A stretch of DNA of 64,000 nt from Isoetes taiwanensis (Eukaryota > Streptophyta > Lycopodiopsida > Isoetales > Isoetaceae): contig JAJEKV010000020.1 of assembly GCA_021234155.1 (NCBI GenBank), forward strand, positions 1,781,275 through 1,845,274, written 5' to 3'. Positions 10,601 through 23,400 of this stretch are shown in pieces. Each line of letters begins with the position of its first letter. Position 1 is the first letter of the stretch. The notes beneath the pieces are model-generated. The model was not told where the DNA came from and ran no database searches. It saw nothing but the letters and a program-made list of their open reading frames with translations. Position numbers and translations under genes: made by a program.

Positions 10601-13177
10601 TATTTGTGGGGTTGTTTGCCGCATGAGAGCTATCTAGAACACATCCCTACGGAACCCGGCTTGTTTGGGCACACGGATCACCATGCTATCGCATATCCGC
10701 GACTGCGGCGGACATCTCATAGCTTGCAACAAACATGCCACAAAACCATCATGCAAATGCCATTTTAAGGGGGCAACACAAATGTGCCACAAATGCATCA
10801 AGCAATTCTTTGTTTAAAGGAGACAACCTAAATTTGCATTGTGGATTTGCTTAGTTGTTTAAAAAATGAAATACTCACAAGGATATAGACTCCCGCGGAA
10901 GGCAAGCCCCCAATGCTGCGGTAAAACACATGTAACTAAAGGTGTGGAGAGGATTGTTCATGTGCATTCACCAACCGCTTAATCCTTTGGGTCTGAAATA
11001 AAAAAGAAACATAGTGGTTGTCTTAGCACCAATGGCACAACAAAATCAAATGTAAGTGAATTAGTTTGCATTTATTAATGCACAGGTGAAGAAAACATCT
11101 ACTTGGTATCATTTGACTTGACATGTTTGACTTGGATGCATATAACATGGCATTAAATCATCTGATGCTTGAGAATGTTTGTCTTGTCTTGGTACCTTTG
11201 CTTTAGCTGCCAAAACTTGCATCGTATTCTTATCCAGCGAGTAGCTTTCACACGCAGCGACAATTCCCGAGAAATAAGGGTAATAATAAGGTTAACAAAC
11301 TTCGACTTAATATCCACGTGAACACTTGTAGACATGTAGTAATCACTGAAAATGGGCTAAGCATCTAATTAAGCCATTAGTTGTATTAAACTAAAAGATG
11401 GGAAGAAAAGAAATTTCTTAGTTAATGCGCAAAGAGATTACATGCCAAATGTGACGATCAATTGCACAAGTATAGATGAAAAAACAATAGGTTTGTAATG
11501 AGCATTTGCAAGTCCTTCAATGGAATAATTAGCCAAATAGTTTTCTATGTTCCACCATGGCTCTGCAATATCGAAAATCATACCTTTATCCTACGAAAAA
11601 TCAAGGTGCAGAGACAAAATAAACCACGAGGGCCCAATCTTGGCGGTGCCTATGCAAGATCAGCCGGGAAGAATAGCCCACGACCTTAGTAAGGACTAAT
11701 TGTTTAACTAACTACTGCTGCTTTCAACCCTAACTAAGCGTAAGGAAGGCAAATTGTAACTTGTTATGAACACGAAGTCTGTTTGCATAAGTTTTTTTGG
11801 CTCAGAAGGACAGCGGTCTGCTCATTTACCTTCTTCTTTAAATCTTCAATTTAAGTGAATAAGAGATTCCACGTCTCTGAAATTTATGCTAGGTATTTTG
11901 TGTGGCGGGGAAGGGGCTACAAGACCGCTGACCTCGAAGATGGGCTGCTATACCTTGATTTAGGTCGGGAGCTATTCTAATTCCTTGATGGAGGGCAGTC
12001 CATGCATATGGTGTGCCGACCCTTGAAAAGACTAGTTGGCGTTCCAAAACACGAAAAGGGAGCACTTCTGCCCGAACAGCAGCTTGAAACCCACATGAAG
12101 GCGGTCTAGGGGATGTAGGTGTTGCACCACGAGGAAAATAGAGGTATCCAAATCACTCATGTTCGATGATTTGGTGCAAAAGCAGGGCTTCAATGTATCG
12201 CGCCCACATTCATCATCGTATTACGCTTTCGAAAGAAATAATGTACTACGGAGATGGAAGAGATGTAGCAACATTTAAGATCGATGCAAGTCACGAACCA
12301 CGGGTTCAAGCTAGGGGCCGAGTGTTGGGTTGCCATAGTCGGGGCTTTGCTTTGGCTATCAAAACCACGAGCTTGAAGTTAAGCCTCCCAAAGTGAGTAT
12401 GGCCTCATATTGTTTTTATTTGCGGTTGCATCGGATTGGAGCTTCCGATACGCCACCCAATCTGCCTACCCGGTTACGGTTGGAACATCGGGTGATCCAT
12501 TTACCGGTGGCCAGAGTTCTGAGGAAATAGGAGGTTTGGAGCGGATCACCGGCATATCCTAGGGATATTCTAGCATATACTTAGGATATGCCAAAAACCC
12601 ACAAAACAAGGGTTTGCCCCCTAGGGGCAACCCAAAAATAGAATATGTGAGAATATAGGTTTCTAAACGTCTTCTTGAAGCTTTGTTGCTACACATTTGT
12701 GTTTACATCTAATATTCATCACTTTTTGAGTTCCTTCTATATGGATAACAGACTTTTAAAATTGTTTGCAGTTATATGAGAAGAATTATCTTTGTAATAT
12801 ACTACAAAAGAATGTTATTGAAGGAAGAATTTTTGAGGGGGGTTAAGCGTGAGAGCTTCTAGCAATCCTTTTTTTTAAATGGACGATGATTTGGCTCTTG
12901 TACTTACACATTTGCTATTACGTTTCTTAGCGGAGGTCTTTTCAAGCTTTATAAATGGAAGATGGCTATAATTTTCCAAGTGTGGTCCGAAAGCTTTGGG
13001 GCAAGTTCTATCATCAAAACTTCTGCTCAAACCCATGTTCTACCAAAAACTTATTATGATGATCTGCCCGTGTGCCATGCAAAAAGAATTCTTATGACAA
13101 AAGATGGCGGATAAACTTTTTCATCTTTGCCTTACACCTAAGGCCATTGGCATTCCACTCCTTGTGCTAGCACTTTG
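10601..13177. other. Intergenic, nothing recognised
   Basis: Mixed AT-rich sequence. Short open frames at 11153-11335, 11498-11689 and 12166-12396 have no recognisable domain. The 11.9-12.6 kb part is more GC-rich and may be a decayed element, but I could not identify it. Confidence 0.4.
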
Positions 13178-14525
13178 AGAAAGGAGCCTCCCACTTTGGC
13201 CGATTTTCTCATGGGAGGAGTCTGCTGCTTTGTTGCCAAAGCTGCTTGCGCCAATTGGCCAGCGTTAAAGGCTGCGTCTGAGAATCGGGGATGAAATGAT
13301 TAAGCAAGGCCGCCTTGCGAGGAACCATACAAGGGAATATCACGAATGCTTCCAAAGGACTTTGCGTGATGAAGGAGCTATTTCTTTCTGGCGTGGAAAC
13401 CTTGCCAACGTTATTCGCTATTTTCCCACACAGGTATGAAGTAATACTTTAGCCATATTGTGAAATTCAGTTTCATAAAAGTAACAATTGAATAAAATTT
13501 TACTTTTACTATGAATATATATTGTTACAATTGTTATACATGTTGTAACATTGTCTCAAATATTGTGCAGGCATTAAACTTTGCCTTCAAAGACTACTTC
13601 AAAAAGCTCTTCAACTTCAAGAAGGAAAGAGATGGTTATTGGTGGTGGTTTGCTGGGAATATGGCATCTGGAGGAGCAGCTGGAGCTACATCTCTCCTCT
13701 TTGTATATTCACTCGACTATGCTCGAACTCGTCTAGCAAATGATGCCAAGTCTGCAAAGAAAGGCGGTGGGGAAAGACAATTTAATGGCCTCGTGGATGT
13801 GTACAAAAAGACACTTAGTTCAGATGGCATAGCTGGATTGTATCGTGGATTTAACATATCATGTCTAGGTATCATTGTATACAATAGAATATAGAATATA
13901 GAATAGTTTTTTTAACGTCCACGGAGACCAATAGGTCATGGGACCCATACAATGGGCTAGTACAATCATTACTACTAGGATTACAAAAACCCCTGCCTCG
14001 AGAGGCCTCTACTTTGGGATGTATGATTCCTTGAAGCCAGCTATTATCATTGGACCACTTGAGGTATATAACCTTCTCTTTTATTTAGCACATGGATTAG
14101 TAAATGAGTTAATGCTAACTTTGGTATGAGGTGGTTATAAGCATTATAAGCTGCTATTATCTCCAGGGCTTCTTACTTTAGTTTCCAATTCTGACATAAG
14201 TTTGCACTTTATATTTTTGCTACAGGGATCATTTCTTGCAAGTTTTCTACTTGGATGGAGTCTTACAATTGGTGCTGGCTTAGCATCCTATCCCATTGAT
14301 ACTATCCGTCGTCGAATGATGATGACTTCTGGCACAGGTGTAAAATACAATGGCTCGTATGATTGTTTCAAGCACATTGTTGCCAAAGAAGGGCCAAAAT
14401 CTTTGTTTAAAGGCGCTGGAGCAAATGTTTTGCGTGCTGTAGCAGGTGCTGGTGTTCTTGCTGGATATGATCAACTGCAATTGATCTTTTTCGGCAAAGC
14501 ATATGGATCTGGTGGTGGCGGTTGA
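13178..14525 (+). pseudogene. ADP,ATP carrier (mitochondrial adenine nucleotide translocase), interrupted copy
   Basis: Exons read as 13178-13433, 13571-13882 plus 14001-14063, and 14226-14525, with GT-AG introns at 13434-13570 and 14064-14225. Mitochondrial carrier signatures are clear: [77 protein letters not shown] (the RRRMMM nucleotide-carrier motif) and [20 protein letters not shown], ending GSGGGG-stop. The normal role is ADP/ATP exchange across the inner mitochondrial membrane. Exon 1 is damaged: the expected DFLMGGV...AAPIERVKLLIQ block is split over frames with a TAA near 13267, and no start region was found. Exon 2 holds a 118-bp insertion with stops. The third carrier repeat is intact. 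It is probably a pseudogene, though the clean 3' exons suggest recent decay or local assembly error in exon 1. Confidence 0.85.
13883..14000 (-). mobile_element. 5'-truncated LINE 3' end inserted in carrier exon 2
   Basis: Removing these 118 bp rejoins GTATAC to AGAGGCCTC and restores the conserved carrier frame exactly (IIVY|RGLYFG). The inserted sequence starts with (AATAG/AATAT)n on the plus strand and carries CATGGGACCCA and ATTACTACTAGGATTACAAAAACCCC, which matches the 3' end of the LINE at 59505 (ATAGAATAGAATAG, TATGGGACCCA, ATTACTACCAGGATTAAAAACCCC). It is therefore a short minus-oriented LINE tail. No target duplication was seen. Confidence 0.75.
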
Positions 14526-14721
14526 AGATGGCAAGAATGCTATTATGTATAACACCATTCCTGAATCATGTGATCCGTTAACGAAATCTGGCCCTTCATT
14601 TATCTATTTGCCAATATTTAACTACTTTTTGACAAAATGCCCATGTTATGCAATGTGGATACTACTTCATTATTTCACATTCTCACTTATTGTCAAATCT
14701 CAAGACCAACTGGGGCAGTAA

Positions 14722-16337
14722 TGGTCAATAATCAATGCTAGACCCTCGTTTTGAATGGCCTCTTGCAATGTGGAATGAAATGGGGATTCTATTCAGTGTG
14801 AAAGGAGCCACATTGGCAACTTGGAAGCACCTATGATCGCCATGTGGCAACCTCCGTGTCGAAAATCCACACTGACTATGATCGCCATGTGGCAACCTCC
14901 GTGTCGAAAATCCACACTGATGACCTAGGGATTTTGGACAATCTTGATGGTCATGGCTTTCTCCTAAAAGGGCAGAATGAACAATAGTGTTAGTGAATTT
15001 GTCATCAGATTGAAGAATAGACAAAGAATATTGATTATGAGATATTCCAAACTTGTTAGTTGACCAATTTCAAAACCCGTTTAGCTTATCGCAGAAAAAG
15101 ATATGACTCATATTTTCATCATTACCACAGAGCATGGGACAATCTGCCGAAATATTAGAATTCCTTCTTGACAAAGAATAAAGATTATTCAAACTACCAT
15201 TGGCAATCAGCCAATTGAAATAAGAAATCTTGGGAGGACAATAGTTCCAAACATTGGAGAATAAGGCTTTAAGCTGATCAGTATTGATTGACCACTTTGT
15301 CATTGCTTTACAATTTGCATCATTAGCAGAGAGAGCATTATACATAGTCCTCACCTTATATCCCACCTTGCCACCAGTAGTCCAATCTCCATTCCCTGGA
15401 CTGGCAGAGAGATTATACAGAAGATTCTTAATATGGAAGAAGACTTTTTTTATCTGAGGAGGTGCCCTTAATGAGCTCTTTTAGCTTGGTCCAAGATATA
15501 ATCCTATCCCTTAAGAAAAGATCTTTCATGTAACTGAAACCTGCATCAGACCATTTCTTACAAATCTTTGGGTGTCGAATATCTAGCATAGTGGAATCAT
15601 GGTCTGCAAGAATTGGATTCCAAAAAATAGGCATTTCACTATGAAGTTTGTCTCTTGAAATAAAAGCATAGTTTGGAGAGATAGAATTCCAAGCTTTAAT
15701 TAAATTGCACATCAGAGGAGAGATATTGGTGGTGGGCTTAAGATTAACAAAGGCAGAGTGAGGAAGCAGATGCTGAATATAAGGATGACCATAAGGATGA
15801 CTTTTATGAATCCAGTATCTAATGAACTTGGAGGTAGGAGATTGATTACCATGAATGGCCTTCTAGATGAACTTGCCTGCTAAGGATTGAGCTTGAAGAA
15901 ATAAATTCTTGCAGCCAAACCCCCCTAAGACCTTAGATCTACAAATAGAGCCCCAGTTCACAAGATGTTTACCATTCTCAGATGAAGCCTCTTATAATTT
16001 TCTCCAGATCATGATAGATTAGTTTAGGAGCAACTAGAGCAGTGCAGAAATATACATGAGAGCTCGCTAAGACTGCGTTTGCAATTATAGTTCTACCAGC
16101 AAGGGATAGAGTAGTCCTATAATTATTCAGCTTCCTTATGATTGTAGAAAGAATAGAATCCCACAGACCTTTGATACTATAATTCAGAGATAGAGGCATA
16201 CCCAACAATTTAGTAGCTTGAAGAGGGGAGAGAACTTTAATACCAGCCAAACAACAAATTAAATTTCTATATGTAGTTCTTATGCAGTTATAACTTTTGG
16301 ATATTCCAGCCATATGATAGCTGGCAACAATGACCAA
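14722..16337 (-). mobile_element. LINE (L1-like) reverse-transcriptase C-terminal part, decayed
   Basis: On the minus strand the sequence holds the plant LINE region after the RT palm: ATKLLGMPLSLN, then RTTLSLAGRTIIANAVLAS and FCTALVAPK (16337-15978), then WGSICRSKVLGGFGCKNLFL, and at 15070-15366 the zinc-binding zf-RVT region (ISYFNWLIANGSL ... CPMLCGNDENMSHIFFC). TAG replaces Trp codons at least twice and there are frameshifts near 15.8 and 15.4 kb. The RT catalytic core and ORF1 are missing, so this is a 5'-truncated dead copy. A 44-45 bp tandem duplication lies near its 3' end (about 14832-14920). It sits directly behind the carrier pseudogene. Confidence 0.75.
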
Positions 16338-18184
16338 ATGTTAACAACATAGAAAGTTGTATACCATGTTCATTTGTATGTGATAGAATTATTGGTCAAA
16401 TAAGCAAATGAAAATGTACTATGAAGTCCAATGCATGAGAATATATATTCATCTAGTTTCAAAAATATTTAGGCTTTGTCTCCAGAAGCAAGAATTCGTC
16501 TTACAGAACTCAAGACCATTTGTTAGTTTGCAGTGATTGAATTTTCTCCCCAAAACCATTTGTTAGTTTACAGTGATAAAATTTTCTCCCCAAAACAGGT
16601 TCAACCACTTCTTTGTATTTCAAAAAGACAAACTTTGAAGATGGATGTGAAGCATTATCAACAACCATAGACATGCCTTAGTATGTTGAGGATCTCTCTA
16701 ATAGAATAGTGGTGACAGCCAACCGTAGCTATGCATAAAATGTCTAAATAGCAGTATAATTGTGAGAGCTTAAACTTTATCAATTCATTATTTGATGTAA
16801 AAAATACATCAAACATTGGTAAGATGGTATATAGTCCCATACCCTGAATATTGTCAATCATAATTATGATTATATTATGGAACTCAAGCTAGCAAGTAGA
16901 GGTAATTAGAGCAACAAAAGACTACCTGGATCTGTATGCCAACATTTGGAGCTTTTTCAAATAGCATATTCACCCTTTTACCATCCTCTTCCATGTCTTC
17001 CTAGAATAAAAAATTTAGAGGAACAAAGAGAGACGAAGGTCACTGAATTGAATAAAAAATATCCATTTGATTATGCATTCCAAATGTCTGCTATCTAATG
17101 CAAATGTTGCATTGTCATCCACAATGTTTAGAATGTGAACGACACCCGTTAGCTAATAGATCCAAAAATAGGCTCATGTTGAGTGTAGAATCTTTTATCA
17201 TGATAAGTGGAACAGAGAGAGATGAAGATCACTGAATTAGATAAACAATTTCCATTGCATTCAGAGTGTCTGCTATCTAATGCAAATGTTGCATTGTCAT
17301 CCACCAGCTACTCGATGGATCCAAAAATAGGCTCATGTTAAGTGTAGAATCATTTATCATAGCCACTGTCCCCAAATAACAATAGGACATATAACAATGC
17401 TTCAAAAGATATGCTTGCCTTGTAAAAGCTCTCCATGGCAAGGATTGGATTTGCACCAAGTGTTATCGTCCAGAAGGCTACATCTATTGAAAACTGCTGC
17501 AATAAATGAGCCAAATCTATAGTACATATACTATATAAATACAAATAAAGAGAATGGATCAATGGCACAAATAACAACAAAGATTTTCTAGATCATACAA
17601 CTTGCCCCATGCACTAAAAACATACAGTATAGCATGCCCTTTTGCATACCTTCCTTCTGTAATATACATACTTTAGCCAGTTGTCAGATATTATCTACAG
17701 AAAAATTGCAGATAATAGATGTCTAGGCTTTAAAATAACTGGATATCAGAACTGGATATCATTGATTGCAAACGTGATGCTAAGCTGCCATTTCAGTTGA
17801 AATGGATAGCTAAGAAGAGATGCAAATGGTACTGAAATCTAAGTTTCAGATATGTTCCTATTCTGATGTTCGAGAAATGAAAGAGGCTTGCAAATCGTTT
17901 ACCTGATGGAGATCCAAATGCTCTGCTTAAGCAATGACGGCAGATGGAGTTTCAACTACTATAGTCCAAGCATTTTAAAATCTTTCAATATAATGTAATG
18001 GGTAATACTATGCTTTGAAAATCTGCATACCCGCTCCAACGATTCCTGTAATTCTTGTGATTCTGTCTGTTGCGATCCTACTTGCCTAATCTTTCTTTTT
18101 GAGAAAACCATGTCTGCGATTCATCCTCGGCAGCTTAGCGAGCCAAAAACAAACACTGGCAAAAACACACAGCCAGTTTTCACG
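16338..18184. other. Non-coding with local tandem duplications
   Basis: No gene recognised. A ~40-bp duplication (CCATTTGTTAGTTTGCAGTG...CTCCCC) lies at about 16515-16600, and a ~190-bp diverged duplication at about 17030-17215 versus 17215-17365 (shared TGTCTGCTATCTAATGCAAA and AAAAATAGGCTCATGTT). Confidence 0.5.
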
Positions 18185-18272
18185 CATTCAGGATCCTGTG
18201 TCCCATGGCAGATTTTCCCATGTACATCAACATGCTCCATCACATGGTACGTGATCTTAGTGCATAGGGGGT

Positions 18273-18700
18273 TCAGGTATAGTTGCTTCCGCGGTGAAAT
18301 GACACTGCACCCCGCTTGATACTCATTCCCCTTTGTCTTTTCTTGTAGTCGGGATCATCTTTCTTGGCTTTAGCGACTAGGGCCTTCGTTGTCTTTCTTT
18401 TTACTTCCCAAGCTTGGTTGCGCAAATCTTTTGGCCCATAACTACACCAATATCTACAACAACAAGCCAATGTTAGTGATAATTGAGAAATTGCACCGAA
18501 AAATAGCATACAATAACGGAACGAATCGAAAGTCGGACAAGCGACTAATGACTATGTCGGGATTAACCACCTATGTCACCCTAAGGACCCATGTCCTGGA
18601 TTAACCACACACCAACGACAATCACTCACTTGATAATCTTCAAATGGGCGCGTGCTTTCGTCGACCTTCTTCTTTGCATGACCTCTTCCACGAGTGTACG
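18273..18700 (-). pseudogene. Conserved basic exon of unknown gene (left-arm copy)
   Basis: Minus-strand frame with YWCSYGPKDLRNQAWEVK, then KRKTTKALVAKAKKDDPDYK and RQRGMSIKRGAVSFHRG, stop after GSNYT. Upstream on the same strand lies a likely preceding exon (about 18725-18645) ending MQRRRSTKARPFEDYQ before a GTGAGT donor. The family is not recognised. The coding pattern, splice sites and presence in both arms suggest a real gene carried by the repeated unit, divergent to the IRG-like gene. Confidence 0.4.
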
Positions 18701-19099
18701 CTTGTAGAAAGTTGTATTACAACCGGGAACGTGCTCCCCCCTTGATAAAATCGGGAACTGCATGCGTGGGGATATGGCGGCATTGAGCGACAGCGGAATG
18801 TGGATCTTACGGATTGCTTACCACATTGTGGTGATCTTCAATATCAGTCAGGTCTTTCCTTGAAAAGGAGCGATGGGAGGTTCTTGGATGCGGATTAGGT
18901 GCGACCTCTACGAAGTAAACAAGGTCGGAATCGGTGGAGATGCTAGTTAATTGCTTTTAATCTTTCAAAACTATAAAAACTGGACTTATAACCACACACC
19001 GCAATACATCCGGGATCCACAAAGTCCGCCTCCATCGCCCGGACTTAGAGGATGAATGGTGGTGTCCTGGCATTTTTGAGCAGTATCACCCGTAACACC

Positions 19100-19917
19100 C
19101 ATAAGGGAAATTCAATTTCCTCTTCAAAGTTGACCAAATTAAATTGAAAGGCATATCTAACTTGAAATCTATTTTTGTATTTAATGATGCGGTTCGAGTG
19201 GTGTGAGCCAATGTACACGATGTACCTTTAATGGCGGGGATTGTACCATTGTGGCAAGAATGAGGGAATGTGGATTTAATGAAAGATTGGCATGGATGGG
19301 TGATGATCCATCTTGGGTATGCCATCTGGCGATGTTGAATGCGGCATGGGTTGAGGATCCCCGGCATGCCATGGGATCGGATGGGATCGGATGGGATGGG
19401 GGTGGCTGATTCCGGATGTCCCGGAAAAACCACCTACTTGATTTATGCGGATAAACCACATCGGATGATATATATGGAGTTCCCTTCGATCTTTGTTTTT
19501 ATCGTTATTGGAGATCCGGATCTTGGAGATCAACCTTCAAATTGCAAAACAAACCCGAGGGAAGCTAATAAGCGGTTGTGTTAAAACCGATCTAAAGTAG
19601 ATTGGCACGTCAAATATTTAGTTGGTGAGAAGGATATAACCATGACGGAGGCTGCAGCTGAATTTCGTAGTAAAGTGAAGAACGACTTCCTTCATCAAAT
19701 GCTCAAGGCTGGTTTGAAAGACATTGACATTCTAATCGTTAATAGCCGGCTTTTCTTCTCTAAAAAACCAGCATATACAGGCATCGAATGCATGGATGAA
19801 AAGTTGGCTATGGAATTTCTGTTAAAAACAGGAGCAGCTCGATTCCCTCATTTAACTGGTCCGTGTCCTCTCTCATATTTTAGATGTACTTTATGTAAAG
19901 CTAAGGCAGAATCATAA
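19100..19917 (+). pseudogene. IRG-like (immunity-related GTPase fold) gene relic, left copy
   Basis: The readable C-terminal part (19585-19917) contains RSKVDWHVKYLVGEKD, a G4-type (T/S)KxD motif in the setting usual for IRG-family GTPases, then AAAEFRSKVKNDFLHQMLKAG and DIDILIVNSRLFF. Upstream phrases (IYMEFP, IFVFIVIGD) fit the strand before G4. A stop sits just before RSKVD and the P-loop region at about 19210-19430 is scrambled by frameshifts, though GDDPSWV and GKTTYLIYADK can be seen. The stop is TAA at 19915-19917, 10 bp before an LTR. The family assignment is by motif recall and moderately secure. Confidence 0.5.
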
Positions 19918-19926
19918 GAGAAATAA

Positions 19927-20158
19927 TGAGACAAAGCAGGAACTCTTCAATTCATTGAAAGAACTTGAATACAAAGCTAGGATCGAATGATCCTTGTAAA
20001 TGAGAAAAACAGAAATCAAGACATGAATTTCTCCTGGAATTCTGGCACCGAGCTGGTGGCCGCTAGTTCTTGGCCACGTGCTGCTAACAGAGAAGATCAC
20101 GTTCAGAGGTGGTAGCAGTGATGATGGTTCCATATGTCAGGCAACTACATCCTCAACA
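19927..20158 (-). mobile_element. Copia-type LTR (minus), left inverted-repeat arm
   Basis: Reverse-complemented it begins TGTTGAGGATGTAGTTGC and ends TTTGTCTCA, matching the 3' LTR at 40026-40271 with small indels. The 3' flank (TTATTTCTCTTATGATTC on the minus strand) is shared with the right arm. The 5' flank is not: there is no PPT here, and no 5-bp target duplication. Confidence 0.75.
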
Positions 20159-20458
20159 CTTTAATCACAAGCATACATTGATATTATTACATAACTTGGC
20201 GTTCAGGTATGCAGGAGGCTATGAAGAACATGAGACCTCAAAAACAGAAACAGAGAGCGTTCTGCAGTTCTGCAAATCCAAAGCGGCTTATGTAACAAAT
20301 GCTTGAATAGATCACTTTGGCTTGTCTTTGTCAACTTAGAATAGAAAAATGCGATCGCTTTTAATGCTTATGGAACTCGAGCATGTTTGAATGGAGCATT
20401 GCGCCATGTAAAGCTAGCAAAGCAAACATATGTTGTGTATTTTGAGGTATAATTATAA

Positions 20459-20487
20459 CTAGTAACGGGTGCCCGGCGTTGCCGGGC
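20459..20487 (-). mobile_element. Helitron 3' terminus (hairpin + CTAG)
   Basis: On the minus strand the sequence is GCCCGGC-AAC-GCCGGGC, eight bases, then CTAG followed by T. A GC-rich hairpin a few bases before CTRR with insertion next to T is the Helitron 3' signature. A near-identical end occurs at 58252. The element would extend to the right; its 5' TC end was not located. Confidence 0.7.
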
Positions 20488-23400
20488 ATAGATACGATTC
20501 TATTGTAGAGATATAAAGTTGTTAGATCTATGCATGCCTAGCAAGGAGTTGTTTAACGCTTCGCATGTTGTGTATTCTGAGGATGGAGTTGCCCAATGCA
20601 CTTAATGGTGTGGTATATGTTTTATTAACTTTTTCCTTACCTGGTTGAGGGGAGAGGAATTTCGTTTTAAGCTTGAAACAATATGAGAATTGAACTTGAT
20701 TCCTTGCATCTGTTGATGAATTTGCCTCTTGTTACATTTGGATATAAAGTCGAATTTGCAATTTTTGTATTCAATATGCTAAGGAAAAAAGGAGGGTGAG
20801 CATAAGGGGCATTAATGCATGACAAATGTCCGAGGAACACGTGTAGCATACCTCATCCATTTAGTGAAGGTCTGACTGAAGTAATGCCCTAGCACTCTCC
20901 ATCCCTTGATTGAGGCCTATGTAAATCCATCATTATGACAACATATATGTAGGATATCATAAAATCTAAATTACTAAATGATGACTTGCTGCTTGTTGAT
21001 GTCCGGCTTGCGAATGGGATTGTAAGAGGAGGCTGACATGTTTTTTTTATTTTTGTAAACAATTAGGGTATGAAGGTGATCATTGTTGTCAGGCATTCAA
21101 GGTGAAGCCATTAATTAAAAAAACATATATATATATTAATTTGTGAAGTTGAAAGGGATGAATGGATAGTATTTGAAAGGGGTGAATGAGAGAAGGGGAA
21201 TGATATGTTACATTTGTCCAGTAGGAGACACAAAGTAGAAACAAATTTGATGTGGACAAATCTTTTTAATAACATTAATGCATAAATGTTATATAATGCC
21301 ATGTCTATGTCAAGCATGAGATGTGATTATTTGTGAAATTTCTCTATGGGCTTGCCATATTCTTGAGTTGGTACAAATAAGTCGATTGCAGAATAAATGT
21401 TACCATGCTTAGATATGGCCTATACCATTATAGTTCTTTTTGTTCAAACAATATCTTTGAAATCTTGAGTTACCATGCTTAGATATGGCCTATACCATTA
21501 TAGTTTTTTTTGTTCATGAAAACCCCTAGGGAACAATATCTTTGAAATCATGTTGCCCCATAAACTCAGCCAAGATCTGTCATTATTTGCGAGATCTCCA
21601 AAGGTGTTATGGAAAAAAGAATAAAGCTAGATGAAGTATTTATATATATATATCTAGTTGCTGGGCATGAATACCATTCTTTTGTAAGAATAGAAAGGTG
21701 TTCATATATGCATTACATATGTATCCTTAGCCACGGTCGTGAGTTTGATGCTTACAATGTACATAGTTATTCTGTTGTGTGGTAGTCTTTGTATCAGTTT
21801 TCAGTCTAGAATTTCTATTTCTTTTTTTTTTTTATTTGGAGGGAGAGTGCAAAGGTGTTTGGTTTTGCTTATGTTTGTAGACAATGTTGGCCACTGTTGC
21901 ATTTGGATAAATAATTGTTTGCAATTTTTGTATTCAAGATGATGCTAAAAAGGGATAGGACATGTTTTTGCATTAAGTTGTTTGAGGTAACATATACTAC
22001 AAATTATCTGCTTTTAAGGCTATGCAACATCGAATTATAGTAGCTATGTAAAAAAATATTCCAACATAGACCTTAGGAGAGGCATAATGGTGAACACTCC
22101 TTTGGTTGCATCAATCTTCAACATAGACATAAGCAAGATGCCTTTGCCATAGTCATGAAGAAAGGGATTGGATACAAATGTCAAGAAGAGACATGTAGCA
22201 TACTACAAAAGGCAATCAAATGACAAATATGCTCTCAATAGACTTTGCTTTTTGTACTGATACAAATTTATAGAGTCGTCGTACTTGTTTGATCAATTTG
22301 AATAGGGGTATCAAGTACATAACATCAAAATCATTCCCATTGTTCTTCCTTTGATTTAACATCACAAACCATTCTCATTTTCTTGCTAACATGGATTAGG
22401 CATAGTCATGAAATAAGCCCTCATTGCTAATTATGGGGCATCGTGCACTCTTTTGCTTCCAGTATACTACATATAGATCAACGCATCCTAAAAGCGACTG
22501 ATTGTTGAGCATATTTCAAAAGTCAAAGTCGAAATTTGTTGGCTCCAATAGACGTGCTATTGGTTGAACTAAAGCAACATGCTAAAAACGACTTCCAAGA
22601 TGCAAATAACTTCAGTGTCAATGTTACCACCACTTATCACTTCCTGGTAACCCACCACAATTTTGTTGCTATCAACAGTAATCCAAAAGCTCCAAATGCA
22701 ACACAACTTTGGACTTCCCTGCCATGTAATATATCTTTGCATTATAGCGATAGCAAAATACCCACTGCCAATAGCAAAATACCCACTGCCAATAGGACAT
22801 TCTAACCTTAACAGGGTGCCTTTGTTGTTCAGGGTTTAGAGGTAGAACAGGCTGCATCTTTGGCCATAAGCATCTTCCTGCCTGTGTTAAAGCCAGTGTT
22901 ACCCTTCTTCACAACATCGAGAAATGTCAGCAGTCTCAAAGACACACCTACATTTACAAAATATTAAAAAGAAATAAAAGCCTAGTAACAAACAGGTCCA
23001 AAATGCAATATCTTCGTGATCATGTACACAACATAAACTTGTAGAGATCCATGTGAGAAGAGCCCGGGTTTAAGTGGGATAAATTTAACCCGAAGAAGGG
23101 ACATGTAGACAAAGATGAAAGCAGAAACAATTCTTCGGCCCTTTGCGCAGAATCAGGCATAAATGTACTTTATCTAACTGGCTAAATTTGCGGTCTCTAG
23201 TCCTGATCAATAATTACAAATATAACACTGACCTGCAAATGGCAGGGCTTGCATCATAATGATGCTGCAGTACCTGCCTGAGCCATATTGAATTTCAATA
23301 GCCCTGTGATGAGACACGAAATCTATTTTAAATATTGATGATTTGGACAGTGCAGAAATACTGGATAAATAACTGTAAAAATTGGCAAGATGTCATGCCA

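Larger units (their letters stand above)
18185..20158. repeat. Left arm of large inverted repeat (partner 40026-41844 + 50338-50495)
   Basis: Read backwards, this segment matches the right arm in order: LTR (20158-19927), IRG-like gene relic (19917-19100), the GATATTGAAGATCACCACAATGTGGTAAGCAATCC block (18845-18815), the conserved exon (18480-18330) and then TCAAGCGGGGTGCAGT ... CATGTTGATGTACATGGGAAAAT (18318-18200). The left arm is uninterrupted where the right arm holds the 8.5 kb insertion. The arms are diverged by many substitutions and small indels. Confidence 0.85.

Noticed and set aside
19086-19533. Several overlapping proline/histidine-rich frames in the inverted repeat (HPIPSDPIRSH)
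   Set aside because: They are antisense to the IRG-like relic and arise from a GGGATCGGATG short tandem.
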